Assembly (NCBI GenBank): GCA_014382645.1
Contig: JACNJI010000447.1
Span: 1 to 9,634, forward strand
Source: Verrucomicrobiota bacterium
GTDB lineage: Bacteria; Verrucomicrobiota; Verrucomicrobiia; Opitutales; Seribacteraceae
DNA length: 9,634 nucleotides
Reading direction: 5' to 3'
Part shown: positions 1 to 8,942 of the stretch, one piece after another
How the letters are laid out: each line of letters begins with the position of its first letter
How positions within the stretch are numbered: position 1 is the first letter of the stretch
Notes under the pieces: model-generated
Seen by the model: the letters and a program-made list of their open reading frames with translations, nothing else
Database searches by the model: none
Told to the model about the DNA's origin: nothing
Position numbers and translations under genes: made by a program

Positions 1-980
1 CACTTTACGACGCCATAGAACTCCCCGAACCCCCCACCCTCTTCGACAAATGGGAAGCCAACGCCCCCCCTGCACGCCACCAAGAACTGGAAGTCGATCG
101 ACACATGGACCTCAACTACGACCTTTTCGTCGACCTCACACCCGACTATGCACAACCCGCCTCGCAAAAGCGTCAAGACCGTTCGGCATGGTTCAACATG
201 AAGCGCATGAGCACAGGACAATTAAAGAAGTGGCGAGATGCGTATGGCCCGAAAGACGCCGCCTTCCACAAGGCGAACCTAAAGGGAAAGGATCTTGTGC
301 GCTGGAAATTTCAGCGATATGCCAAAAACTACCTTCGATGCGTAAAAGGCGTAGACGAAAGCCTCGGTCGCCTTCAGAAAACGCTTGAGGAACTGAATTT
401 GGACGACAACACCGTGGTCATCTACTGCTCGGACCAAGGTTTCTACATCGGAGACCACGGCTGGTACGACAAAAGATGGATGTATGATGAATCCCTCAAG
501 ATGCCCTTCGTCGTAAAGTGGCCAGGCGTTACAAAAGCAGGTTCACGCGACAAGCACCTTGTCCAGAACCTCGATTACGCAGAAACATTCCTGGAAATGG
601 CGAAGGCTCCCATCCCCGATGACATGCAGGGCAAGTCCCTTGTCCCGCTTCTCAAGGGAGAATCACCCAAGGACTGGCGCAAGGGCATATACTACCATTA
701 CTATGAGTACCCAAGCGTTCATATGGTACCCCGGCATTACGGCATCAGAACTTCTCGCTACAAGCTCATGAAATTCTACCAGTTCGACGAATGGGAATTC
801 TACGACCTAAAGAAAGATCCCGACGAACTGACCAATCTTTACGGCGACACGGCTCAGGCAAAAAACATCAAGAGAACCAAGGCCCAACTAGAAAAACTCC
901 GAAAGCACTACGCCGACGATTCAGATGTAAAAGTCATGTCCAAGGAATGGCAAGACAAGGTCCGTCCGCCGAAAGGTTGA
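1..980 (+). CDS. Sulfatase (S1 family), C-terminal part, 5' end off the window
   Basis: The frame is open from base 3 with no stop, so the gene begins left of the window and 325 residues are visible; the ATG at 105 is internal. Sulfatases of this family hydrolyse sulfate esters, usually on polysaccharides, and normally work in the periplasm or outside the cell. The visible part carries the metal- and sulfate-site motif SDQG (429-440) followed by GDHGWYDKRWMYDESLKMP, with the conserved Lys codon at 471-473. It ends in a DUF4976-like region (YYHYYEYP, then WEFYDLKKDPDELTNLY). The formylglycine motif C/S-x-P-x-R would lie in the missing part, so activity cannot be judged. The substrate is not readable; sulfatases with this DQG motif include N-acetylglucosamine-6-sulfatase-like enzymes. 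The TGA at 978-980 is followed by a 153-base gap before katG, with no GC-rich terminator stem visible. Confidence 0.93.
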   Translation, partial: LYDAIELPEPPTLFDKWEANAPPARHQELEVDRHMDLNYDLFVDLTPDYAQPASQKRQDRSAWFNMKRMSTGQLKKWRDAYGPKDAAFHKANLKGKDLVRWKFQRYAKNYLRCVKGVDESLGRLQKTLEELNLDDNTVVIYCSDQGFYIGDHGWYDKRWMYDESLKMPFVVKWPGVTKAGSRDKHLVQNLDYAETFLEMAKAPIPDDMQGKSLVPLLKGESPKDWRKGIYYHYYEYPSVHMVPRHYGIRTSRYKLMKFYQFDEWEFYDLKKDPDELTNLYGDTAQAKNIKRTKAQLEKLRKHYADDSDVKVMSKEWQDKVRPPKG

Positions 981-1023
981 ATTACCTTGCAACAAATTTT
1001 CATTTTTTTGCCGCCTCGGAAAT

Positions 1024-1053
1024 TTGGCTTTCAATCCATTCGGCCAATATATA
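1024..1053 (+). promoter_or_regulatory. Candidate sigma70-type promoter for katG
   Basis: The AT-rich gap 981-1133 contains TTGGCT (1024-1029) and TATATA (1048-1053) separated by 18 bases, a plausible but imperfect -35/-10 pair (4 of 6 matches each). It would start transcription near 1060 and leave a 5' leader of about 74 bases before katG. Read by eye only; no start-site data exist. Confidence 0.3.
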
Positions 1054-1059
1054 AGGAGA

Positions 1060-1071
1060 AACAAAATTGTT
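1060..1071. promoter_or_regulatory. Small palindrome at the predicted katG transcription start (possible operator)
   Basis: AACAA-AA-TTGTT is an inverted repeat with perfect 5-base arms. The right half recurs as ATTGTTT at 1066-1072 and 1078-1084, a 12-base period close to one helical turn. It lies just downstream of the candidate -10 box, where a repressor would block initiation. It does not match a PerR/Fur box (TTATAAT-N-ATTATAA), so no regulator is named. Confidence 0.25.
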
Positions 1072-1118
1072 TCTAACATTGTTTTTTTTCGGAAAGCCCA
1101 TTTAGAATTAAACCTTAA

Positions 1119-3347
<2,229 letters not shown>

Positions 3348-3484
3348 CCTCAGGGCTCCGGCTCTTAACATTCGGAGACAATCTTTCGGTCAATGCAGAA
3401 AGCTTCGATATCTTGTCGCTTGGAGTTGGCATAGATCCAAAATTCATTGCCTCAAGCCACTAGTTCGACAAGCTCTATGTAACC

Positions 3485-4258
3485 ATGTTACCTGGAATCA
3501 AGCAATTCGACCTAACTGGCAAAGTTGCCCTAGTTACAGGCGGCTCCAAAGGCTTGGGCCAAGCCATGGCCGCTGGACTCGCGTCAGCAGGCGCCAACCT
3601 CTTTTTAGTCAGCCGTAATCTAGAAGAGGTCAACTCGAGCGCTACCAAGATAGCCGCGGACCATAAGGTCAAGGCCGCCGGTTTTCAAGCAGACGTAACG
3701 AAGGAAGACGAAGTCGAGGGAATGGTCGCCGAGGCTCTCGAACAATTCGGTCACATCGACGTGCTGGTAAGCAATGCGGGCGTGAACATTCGCGGTCCCA
3801 TCGACGAACTGTCCTTCGAAGATTTCAAATACGTGCAGGACGTAAACGTAAATGGCGTCTGGTTGTGCTCACGAGCCGTGCTTCCCCACATGAAGGAAAG
3901 AGGCAGTGGGCGAATCATAAACCTATGCAGCACTCTCGGGCTAGTCGGGTTAGCCAACCGTACTCCCTACACGAGCAGCAAAGGAGCAGTAGCTCAAATG
4001 ACGAGAGCTCTCGCACTCGAAGTGGCCAAGCAAGGCATAACCGTGAACGCCATCTGCCCGGGTCCCTTTCTGACGCCAATGAACAAGCCAATTGCTGATA
4101 CCGAGGAAGGCAAGAAATTCATCGTGGGGGCCACGGCCTTGGAACGATGGGGCGAAATGCGCGAAATCCAAGGAGCCGCAATATTTTTGGCATCCTCTGC
4201 CTCCAGTTACGTCACGGGAAGCATGCTGGTGGTCGACGGAGGTTGGACCGCCCATTAG
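3485..4258 (+). CDS. Short-chain dehydrogenase/reductase (SDR), classical type
   Basis: A 257-residue cytoplasmic NAD(P)-dependent oxidoreductase with a Rossmann fold. The cofactor motif TGGSKGLG is at residues 18-25, the SNAG motif at 96-99, and the catalytic set is N121, S149, Y162, K166 (YTSSK), with the usual 13-residue Ser-Tyr spacing. The C-terminus SYVTGSMLVVDGGWTAH is typical of the classical family. It resembles sugar-acid and polyol dehydrogenases (gluconate 5-dehydrogenase or KduD type), which would suit a polysaccharide-degrading setting, but substrate cannot be read from sequence and 3-oxoacyl-ACP reductase-like roles are also possible. The start is the only usable one: an in-frame TAG lies at 3461-3463 and no other start codon follows before 3485. 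No Shine-Dalgarno is visible. The 137 bases upstream hold only a weak TTGGA/TCCAA hairpin (3420-3440). Confidence 0.93.
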   Translation: MLPGIKQFDLTGKVALVTGGSKGLGQAMAAGLASAGANLFLVSRNLEEVNSSATKIAADHKVKAAGFQADVTKEDEVEGMVAEALEQFGHIDVLVSNAGVNIRGPIDELSFEDFKYVQDVNVNGVWLCSRAVLPHMKERGSGRIINLCSTLGLVGLANRTPYTSSKGAVAQMTRALALEVAKQGITVNAICPGPFLTPMNKPIADTEEGKKFIVGATALERWGEMREIQGAAIFLASSASSYVTGSMLVVDGGWTAH

Positions 4259-4284
4259 ATTCTATTCGTTGGGAGAGAGGGTAT

Positions 4285-4308
4285 CACGATCACGACCACG
4301 ACCACGAT
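4285..4308 (+). repeat. Hexanucleotide tandem repeat (CACGAY)x4
   Basis: Four uninterrupted six-base units, CACGAT CACGAC CACGAC CACGAT, end three bases before the GTG start of the aquaporin gene. They are in frame with it and would read His-Asp four times if translation began upstream. The repeat is enclosed by GTATC (4281-4285) and GATAC (4306-4310), which can pair. A purine-rich GGGAGAGAGG (4271-4280) lies just before it. Confidence 0.85.
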
Positions 4309-4311
4309 ACA

Positions 4312-4956
4312 GTGATAAAAAAATTATTAGCAGAGTTTCTGGGTACTTTTGTACTCGTGGTAGCAGGAACGGGAGCAGTGGCCATGGATGCATCGGTTCT
4401 CGTGATCTCTCTTGCCTTCGGATTTGCCGTATGGAGCATGATTCTAGTCTTCGGGAAGTGGTCCGGTGCCCATCTCAATCCAGCGGTTTCAATCATTTTC
4501 ACTCTTCATGGGAAATTGAAAAAGCAAGCCCTACTGCCTTACCTTCTAGCCCAATTCCTCGGAGCGACCGCGGGAGCTATTCTGGTCTATGTCCTTAATG
4601 GGAAAGTCGCCGCCGGCTTGACGCTTCCGAGCGAACATGTCTCCTCGAACGGGGCTTTCGTTATCGAGGTGGGCATTACCTTCGTGCTTATGTTCACGAT
4701 CCTACGAGCTCCATGCCTAGTGGGGAACTCGATCCATCGAATCGCACTCTTGGTGGGAGCGGCGGTGGGGGTGAACGCCTATCTGTTCGGACCGATGACG
4801 GGGGCGTCGATGAATCCTGCGCGCACATTTGGGCCTGCACTTGTAGCGGGCAACATGGACTACCTTTGGCTTTACCTATTCGCCACCATATTGGGAGCCG
4901 CAGTGGCCTTGGCCATACACAAGGCGATACCGCCAAAGCAGGCCGGTTGCTGTTAA
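4312..4956 (+). CDS. Aquaporin/MIP-family channel
   Basis: A 214-residue inner-membrane channel of the major intrinsic protein family, which passes water and, in some members, glycerol, metalloids or H2O2. Both pore loops are intact: SGAHLNPAVS with NPA at residues 56-58, and TGASMNPARTFGPAL with NPA at 168-170 and the selectivity-filter arginine R171. Hydrophobic stretches fit six membrane spans around these half-helices. The residue usually His in water-selective AqpZ appears to be Asn or Ala here (GVNAYLF), so strict water selectivity is not assured. GTG at 4312 was chosen because it gives the typical N-terminus IKKLLAEFLGTF. It has no Shine-Dalgarno at normal distance. Upstream in-frame starts (TTG 4243, ATG 4147) would lie inside the SDR gene. 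It is 53 bases after the SDR stop, probably co-transcribed. Its TAA overlaps the stop of the opposing gene. Confidence 0.9.
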   Translation: MIKKLLAEFLGTFVLVVAGTGAVAMDASVLVISLAFGFAVWSMILVFGKWSGAHLNPAVSIIFTLHGKLKKQALLPYLLAQFLGATAGAILVYVLNGKVAAGLTLPSEHVSSNGAFVIEVGITFVLMFTILRAPCLVGNSIHRIALLVGAAVGVNAYLFGPMTGASMNPARTFGPALVAGNMDYLWLYLFATILGAAVALAIHKAIPPKQAGCC

Positions 4957-6059
4957 GCTAGGCTCACTTCCTTGCCACCGTCTTCGGCGGATTCCACACA
5001 GGCCATCATCACTCGTTGAGTCTGCAAGGTAATATCAGGCCAATGAGAATCGGGAGTTCCTCCGAGGGCAAGATCCGAGAAGTTACTGAAAAGCTTGGTC
5101 TCTTGTGAGGTGGGGTGACTGTCGCTATACTCGTCGACCGCTACTCGGCTTTCATGACGCTCCATGTTGAAATCGCAAACGGTTTGGTCGAAAACAGGCT
5201 TTGATACAGTAAAGGCAACATCGTTGCCATAATAAGGTAGAACGACATCATCGATCCGAATGCTTCCCTTGGTTCCGCTGACATGGGCCCATTGCTGATG
5301 TTCCGTGAGGAACGAACAGTAAAAACTGGCGGAGACGTCGTAGTCAAAAAGCATTTCACCGGAGAACTCCGTCGGTACTTGGCGAGGACTGTCCGAACGG
5401 CCCGAGGCGTTCAGTAATCTACCCGTCACCGTGTGGGGCATTTGATAGTTCATCACCCAAAGATTGAACCGGATGTTGTACCAACCAAGGTCGCCCAAGC
5501 AACCCAAGGGCTCTAGGTCGCTGTGCATTCGAATGTTGCTAGTCAAGAAATCTTCAGGCGCCCAAAAGCTGAACTGAGTGGCGATACGCCGAAGCTTTCC
5601 AATGGTCTCGCCATCGTCGAGGCTCTCCCGAATCTCACCTAAACGATCACTGTGCATGAACATTACGCCGTCCATGAACTGAACACCCGCCTTATCGCAA
5701 GCCGCGATGATTTCCTCCACTTCCGCAACATCCACCCCGCAAGGTTTCTCACACATCAAGTGCTTGCCTGCCTCGGCTGCCTTGATCGCCCATTCCTTGC
5801 GGGGTCCGGTAGGCAATGGGACGTAGACGGCATCGATATCCTCGCTCGCAAGCATTTCCTCATAGCTTCCGATTGCCCGAGGAGCAGGATCAAAGGAAAC
5901 GTGGGCCTGACATTCATCGATGTAAGCTTGAGCTCTCGCTTCGTCTCGGCTCGCCACTCCGACGAGGCGTGCGTTCCCCGCGTTCTTGATTGACTGCCAG
6001 TTCTTCTTGGCGATTCCCGCAGTTCCGAGAATGCCCCAACGACAAATATTTTCGCTCAT
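4953..6059 (-). CDS. Gfo/Idh/MocA-family oxidoreductase (cytoplasmic)
   Basis: A 368-residue NAD(P)-dependent oxidoreductase, usually acting on sugars, inositols or related polyols. The N-terminal Rossmann motif is WGILGTAGIA (residues 8-17), followed by VASR after the second strand, which hints at NADP use. The family motif EKP is at 103-105 (LMCEKPCG), and LGDLGWYNIR lies in the catalytic domain. The set resembles the glucose-fructose oxidoreductase / dihydrodiol dehydrogenase branch. No signal peptide. I chose the ATG at 6059 because the Rossmann strand follows at once; a GTG at 6116 would add 19 residues of unlike sequence. Neither start has a clear Shine-Dalgarno. It lies 77 bases downstream of the Asp-box gene on the same strand, probably in one operon. 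The stop shares TTAA (4953-4956) with the convergent aquaporin stop, leaving no space for a terminator. Confidence 0.92.
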   Translation of the reverse strand: MSENICRWGILGTAGIAKKNWQSIKNAGNARLVGVASRDEARAQAYIDECQAHVSFDPAPRAIGSYEEMLASEDIDAVYVPLPTGPRKEWAIKAAEAGKHLMCEKPCGVDVAEVEEIIAACDKAGVQFMDGVMFMHSDRLGEIRESLDDGETIGKLRRIATQFSFWAPEDFLTSNIRMHSDLEPLGCLGDLGWYNIRFNLWVMNYQMPHTVTGRLLNASGRSDSPRQVPTEFSGEMLFDYDVSASFYCSFLTEHQQWAHVSGTKGSIRIDDVVLPYYGNDVAFTVSKPVFDQTVCDFNMERHESRVAVDEYSDSHPTSQETKLFSNFSDLALGGTPDSHWPDITLQTQRVMMACVESAEDGGKEVSLA

Positions 6060-6136
6060 GGTGTAAAAAAGTAGGTGGGTGTGGAATAAACCTGCACGAA
6101 TGTCGCAAAAGGACACCGGCGTCTAGCCAGAATATT

Positions 6137-7189
6137 TCAGCTTTTTAGAAGTTTGCCATCCGAAATGGACTTTAGGGTCTTATCATCCAACCACTCTTTC
6201 AATGCCCAGCGAAAGGTGATTACCCGATAATGATCGGCATCCTCGCCGAGGCTTGCATCGAAATCGGAATAAGCCGCCGTGAGAAGAGTCCCTTCATCGT
6301 CCAGCATTACGGTAGAGGGGTAACCGCAGTCGGTTGCCTCGTCGCCGAACTGATGAATGACCCAAGGCGGTCGCCAAGTTTTTCCGTCGTCCTTGCTCAA
6401 CCTCGCCCCGATTGCCATCAAGCCGCGATTTCTAATACCGTAAGTCATAAGGAGCAGACCATCTCCAAGACGAATAAGATCGGCCGGATGCTGCATAGGC
6501 AAGGTAAGTGGACCGACGTCGCTCCAAGTTTCGCCGCCATCCTTGCTTTCGCAAAGCTTCACGTGATGGTCGACGTGCGTGCGGACTGCCGCCAACAACC
6601 TTCCGGGATCGACCTCAAGTACAGTGGGTTCGTTGGAGTCGTCCTCCCCAAAAGTTGAAAAGCTCGGCCAAGTCTTGCCGTCGTCCGCCGAAAAGCCAAT
6701 CCAAGTTTCACTCGGATTCCCCTTTCCTTGGGAGCGATAGAAGGTGTAGGCCAATCGACCATCGGATAGTTGGATTACCCGCCCGAAAGGTATGGCCCCG
6801 ACACAGGGTTCGGGTATGGAAGGTTTTTCATCCACCTCCCAAGTTCGTCCGCCATCCGAGGAACGGGAGAGCCACTGTCCTGCAAAACCGGTGAATTCCT
6901 CGTCCTCGACGAAGAACCCACTCGAAAAGGCAAGCAAATCGCCGTTGCCCGCCAAACCCACCGCAAGATGCATCCTATTGCCACCCTCGGGGTGCGGAGC
7001 GACCACACCGCGAGGCTTCCAATTCAGACCATCATCATCACTCGCGGCACACACCAAGTCACCTTCCTCCAACCCGTGACTGGGAGCGTTGAAATAGACG
7101 CATATCACCTCACCATTCGGCAACCTCGTCAAGTTCGGCCACCCGCAAGCCTCCTCGGCCACGACACTGATTTCCTTCATCTTAGCCAT
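6137..7189 (-). CDS. Sialidase-like Asp-box (BNR) beta-propeller protein
   Basis: A 350-residue protein with five Asp boxes (S-x-D-x-G-x-x-W): residues 50-57, 110-117, 167-174, 215-222 and 265-272. The spacing fits a six-bladed propeller like exo-alpha-sialidases (GH33 or related). Possible active-site positions are R22 (TRLPNG, where sialidases have an FRIP-like motif), E187 (NEPTV), R203 (AVRTH), R253 (IRNRG) and Y290 (DCGYPSTV); this assignment is tentative. No signal peptide or membrane segment is seen, so it appears cytoplasmic, unusual for a host-glycan sialidase. Many such proteins in PVC bacteria are uncharacterised and may cleave other sugars. The ATG at 7189 is the first start, and another Met follows three codons later; no Shine-Dalgarno supports either. 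It probably heads an operon with the downstream Gfo/Idh gene. A divergent gene starts 93 bases away. Confidence 0.85.
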   Translation of the reverse strand: MAKMKEISVVAEEACGWPNLTRLPNGEVICVYFNAPSHGLEEGDLVCAASDDDGLNWKPRGVVAPHPEGGNRMHLAVGLAGNGDLLAFSSGFFVEDEEFTGFAGQWLSRSSDGGRTWEVDEKPSIPEPCVGAIPFGRVIQLSDGRLAYTFYRSQGKGNPSETWIGFSADDGKTWPSFSTFGEDDSNEPTVLEVDPGRLLAAVRTHVDHHVKLCESKDGGETWSDVGPLTLPMQHPADLIRLGDGLLLMTYGIRNRGLMAIGARLSKDDGKTWRPPWVIHQFGDEATDCGYPSTVMLDDEGTLLTAAYSDFDASLGEDADHYRVITFRWALKEWLDDKTLKSISDGKLLKS

Positions 7190-7282
7190 GACACGAGGAA
7201 TGACTTTACCTAACGGACGTCAAACGATTTGACCCCATCTCGACCTTGACGCCCCTATGCAAAGTCCTCCAAATTCATTCCC

Positions 7283-8599
7283 ATGAACCTTCATCGTCGC
7301 CAATTCCTCAAGACATCTTCCCTAAGCGCCCTTGCCGCGGGCTTCTCTCCTTCCGTCTCCGCCAAGGCCGGACGCAAGTACAGGACGGCCCTCATCGGGT
7401 CGGGTTGGTGGGGCATGAACGTACTCAAGGAAGCCATGGCCGCCGGCAGCGCCAAGGTCGTCGGTCTCTGCGACGTGGACGAGGAAGCCATCGACGTCTC
7501 GACCGAGAAGGTTGAGCGCATCTCGGGGGATTCCCCAAAGGGGTACAAGGACTACCGCGAGCTACTGGCCAAGGAAAAGCCCGAAGTCGTCATCATCGCC
7601 ACTCCCGATCACTGGCATGCCCTCCCCTTCATCGCAGCCTGCGAAGCCGGCGCCCACGTCTTCGTGGAAAAACCCACGGGGCACACCGTCGCCGAAAGTC
7701 GAGCTATGGTAAAGGCCGCCCAAGCCGCAGGAATCACCGCTCAAGTGGGTCTTCATCGACGCATCGGTCCACATCACGTATCGGGCATGAAATTTCTAAA
7801 GAGCGGCGCCGTGGGCGACATTGGCATGGTCCGGCTCTTCGTGGCGGGAGGTGGCGGCAAGGAAACCCCGTCGCGCAACCAGGATCCCTCGGACGGTCTC
7901 GATTGGGACCTCTACTGCGGTCCCGCCCCCCTACGACCATTCAACACTCGCATTCACCCCGGAGGCTGGCGCAACTTCCTCGACTTCGCCAACGGCACCC
8001 TCGGCGACTGGGGCGTGCACTGGATGGACCAAGTCCTCTGGTGGACCGATGAAAAAGCCCCCAAGTACGTACACTCCACGGGTGGCAGACCCGTACGAGG
8101 CGAAGCCGTACTCAACGACAAGTTCCAGACCACCGACGCGCCCGACACCCAAGTCGCCACCTTCCAATTCGAGTCCTTCACCGCCACTTGGGAACACCGG
8201 AAATACGCCAAGAACAACTCCGAGAAGCACTCCATCGGGGCCTATTTCTACGGCACCAAGGGTGTATTCCACATGGGCTGGCGGGATGGTTGGACCTTTC
8301 ATCCCACCGACTCCAAGCAAAAGACAATCCACGAGGACCACCAACTGCAGGAACCCGACGGCCACAACCTCACCCTCCTCTGGGCGGACTTCCTGCAGGC
8401 CATCGAGACCAAGTCCGAACCCGTCTGCGGGATCGAACCCTCCCACCGCTCGTCCGTTCTCCCCATGCTCGGCATGCTTTCCTACAAGCTAGGAAGAGGC
8501 GTCGCTTGGGACGGGGAAAAGGAAACCATCCCCAACGATCCCGAAGCCCAAAAACTCCTGCGCCGCGAATACAGAGAACCATGGAAATACCCGGCGTGA
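7283..8599 (+). CDS. Tat-exported Gfo/Idh/MocA-family protein
   Basis: A 438-residue protein with a twin-arginine signal at the N-terminus (RRQFLK at residues 5-10, a short hydrophobic stretch, then SVSAKA), so it is likely folded with its cofactor in the cytoplasm and exported to the periplasm. The Rossmann motif is GSGWWG (39-44), TPDHWH is at 107-112, EKP at 129-131, and GDWGVHWMD (241-249) supplies likely catalytic Asp and His residues. The C-terminal LLRREYREPWKYPA is common in PVC members. The family covers sugar dehydrogenases and the NAD-dependent glycosidases of GH109, whose members can also carry Tat signals, so hydrolase activity is possible. The ATG at 7283 directly precedes the Tat motif; no Shine-Dalgarno is visible. 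Third codon positions are markedly richer in C than in katG or the SDR gene. The last 11 codons before KYPA recur at 9245-9277. Confidence 0.93.
   Translation: MNLHRRQFLKTSSLSALAAGFSPSVSAKAGRKYRTALIGSGWWGMNVLKEAMAAGSAKVVGLCDVDEEAIDVSTEKVERISGDSPKGYKDYRELLAKEKPEVVIIATPDHWHALPFIAACEAGAHVFVEKPTGHTVAESRAMVKAAQAAGITAQVGLHRRIGPHHVSGMKFLKSGAVGDIGMVRLFVAGGGGKETPSRNQDPSDGLDWDLYCGPAPLRPFNTRIHPGGWRNFLDFANGTLGDWGVHWMDQVLWWTDEKAPKYVHSTGGRPVRGEAVLNDKFQTTDAPDTQVATFQFESFTATWEHRKYAKNNSEKHSIGAYFYGTKGVFHMGWRDGWTFHPTDSKQKTIHEDHQLQEPDGHNLTLLWADFLQAIETKSEPVCGIEPSHRSSVLPMLGMLSYKLGRGVAWDGEKETIPNDPEAQKLLRREYREPWKYPA
8552..8584 (+). repeat. Direct repeat copy 1 (Gfo/Idh C-terminal codons KLLRREYREPW)
   Basis: Thirty-three bases at the 3' end of the Tat-type Gfo/Idh gene match 9245-9277 with 30 identities. 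The three differences (8554 A/G, 8560 G/T, 8572 C/T) are all third codon positions and silent. The two copies flank the higBA pair, with an offset of 693 bases. Confidence 0.9.
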
Positions 8600-8629
8600 G
8601 TCAGGCCCAATTCAAGTAACAGGCATGGC

Positions 8630-8908
8630 ATGATTCAATCCTTCGCCGACAAGGAAACGGAAAAACTCTTCCACACGGAATCCAGTCGACGCTTTTCCGC
8701 CATCGACCGCATCGTCCTGCGCAAGCTCATTCAAATGAATCGAGCCCGCGTCCTCCAAGATCTCGCCGTTCCTCCGGGCAACCGCCTCGAGACCCTCCGG
8801 GGAAAACTTTCGGGCCTTCATTCCATACGAATCAACGACCAATGGCGTATCGTTTTCCGTTGGACGGACGACGGTCCAGCCGAAGTCGCCATTCGTGATT
8901 ACCATTGA
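8630..8908 (+). CDS. higB: HigB-family toxin (RelE superfamily) of a type II toxin-antitoxin pair
   Basis: A 92-residue basic protein. The family consists of ribosome-dependent mRNA interferases that cut mRNA during translation and are neutralised by the cognate antitoxin. It begins [14 protein letters not shown], has a middle segment with [17 protein letters not shown], and ends in the diagnostic RelE/HigB strand series [10 protein letters not shown]...AEVAIRDYH. The toxin comes first, which is the usual order for higBA. It starts 30 bases after the Gfo/Idh stop with only a weak AGG (8621-8623) as Shine-Dalgarno. The codons ATG-GCA-TGA (8625-8633) overlap its start. It is full length with no frameshift, so it is probably functional and kept together with higA. 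No own promoter is evident. Confidence 0.92.
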   Translation: MIQSFADKETEKLFHTESSRRFSAIDRIVLRKLIQMNRARVLQDLAVPPGNRLETLRGKLSGLHSIRINDQWRIVFRWTDDGPAEVAIRDYH

Positions 8909-8924
8909 CCTTTGCCCCCACGTA

Positions 8925-8937
8925 GCGTTACGCGTTA
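8925..8937. promoter_or_regulatory. GCGT-T-ACGC palindrome before higA (possible operator)
   Basis: The 34-base gap between toxin and antitoxin holds a perfect inverted repeat GCGT-T-ACGC (8925-8933), and GCGTTA recurs at 8932-8937. HigA-type antitoxins bind short palindromes, but usually upstream of the toxin gene. This could be an internal operator or chance. Confidence 0.2.
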
Positions 8938-8942
8938 TAGCC

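Noticed and set aside
3477..3482. ATG-TAA just before the SDR start, and ATG-GCA-TGA (8625-8633) at the higB start, as regulatory minimal reading frames
   Set aside because: Such short combinations occur often by chance, and neither has a good ribosome-binding site.
3348..3484. Terminator or small gene between katG and the SDR gene
   Set aside because: Only a 5-base stem (TTGGA/TCCAA) without a T-run, and a 13-codon frame at 3393 with no ribosome-binding site.
4147..4311. Start of the aquaporin gene at ATG 4147
   Set aside because: It would overlap the SDR gene by 112 bases and add an unrelated arginine-rich N-terminus; the family N-terminus begins right after GTG 4312.
6060..6116. GTG start at 6116 for the minus-strand Gfo/Idh gene
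   Set aside because: It adds 19 residues that do not resemble a signal or the family N-terminus; the Rossmann strand follows directly after the ATG at 6059.
7190..7282. TTGACC and TTGACG as -35 boxes in the divergent gap
   Set aside because: Neither has a convincing -10 box at 16-18 bases, so no promoter is called although divergent promoters are expected here.
7931..8446. A 171-codon minus-strand frame inside the Tat-type Gfo/Idh gene
   Set aside because: Low-complexity Gly/Val-rich translation mirroring the opposite gene's codon bias, with no independent evidence.
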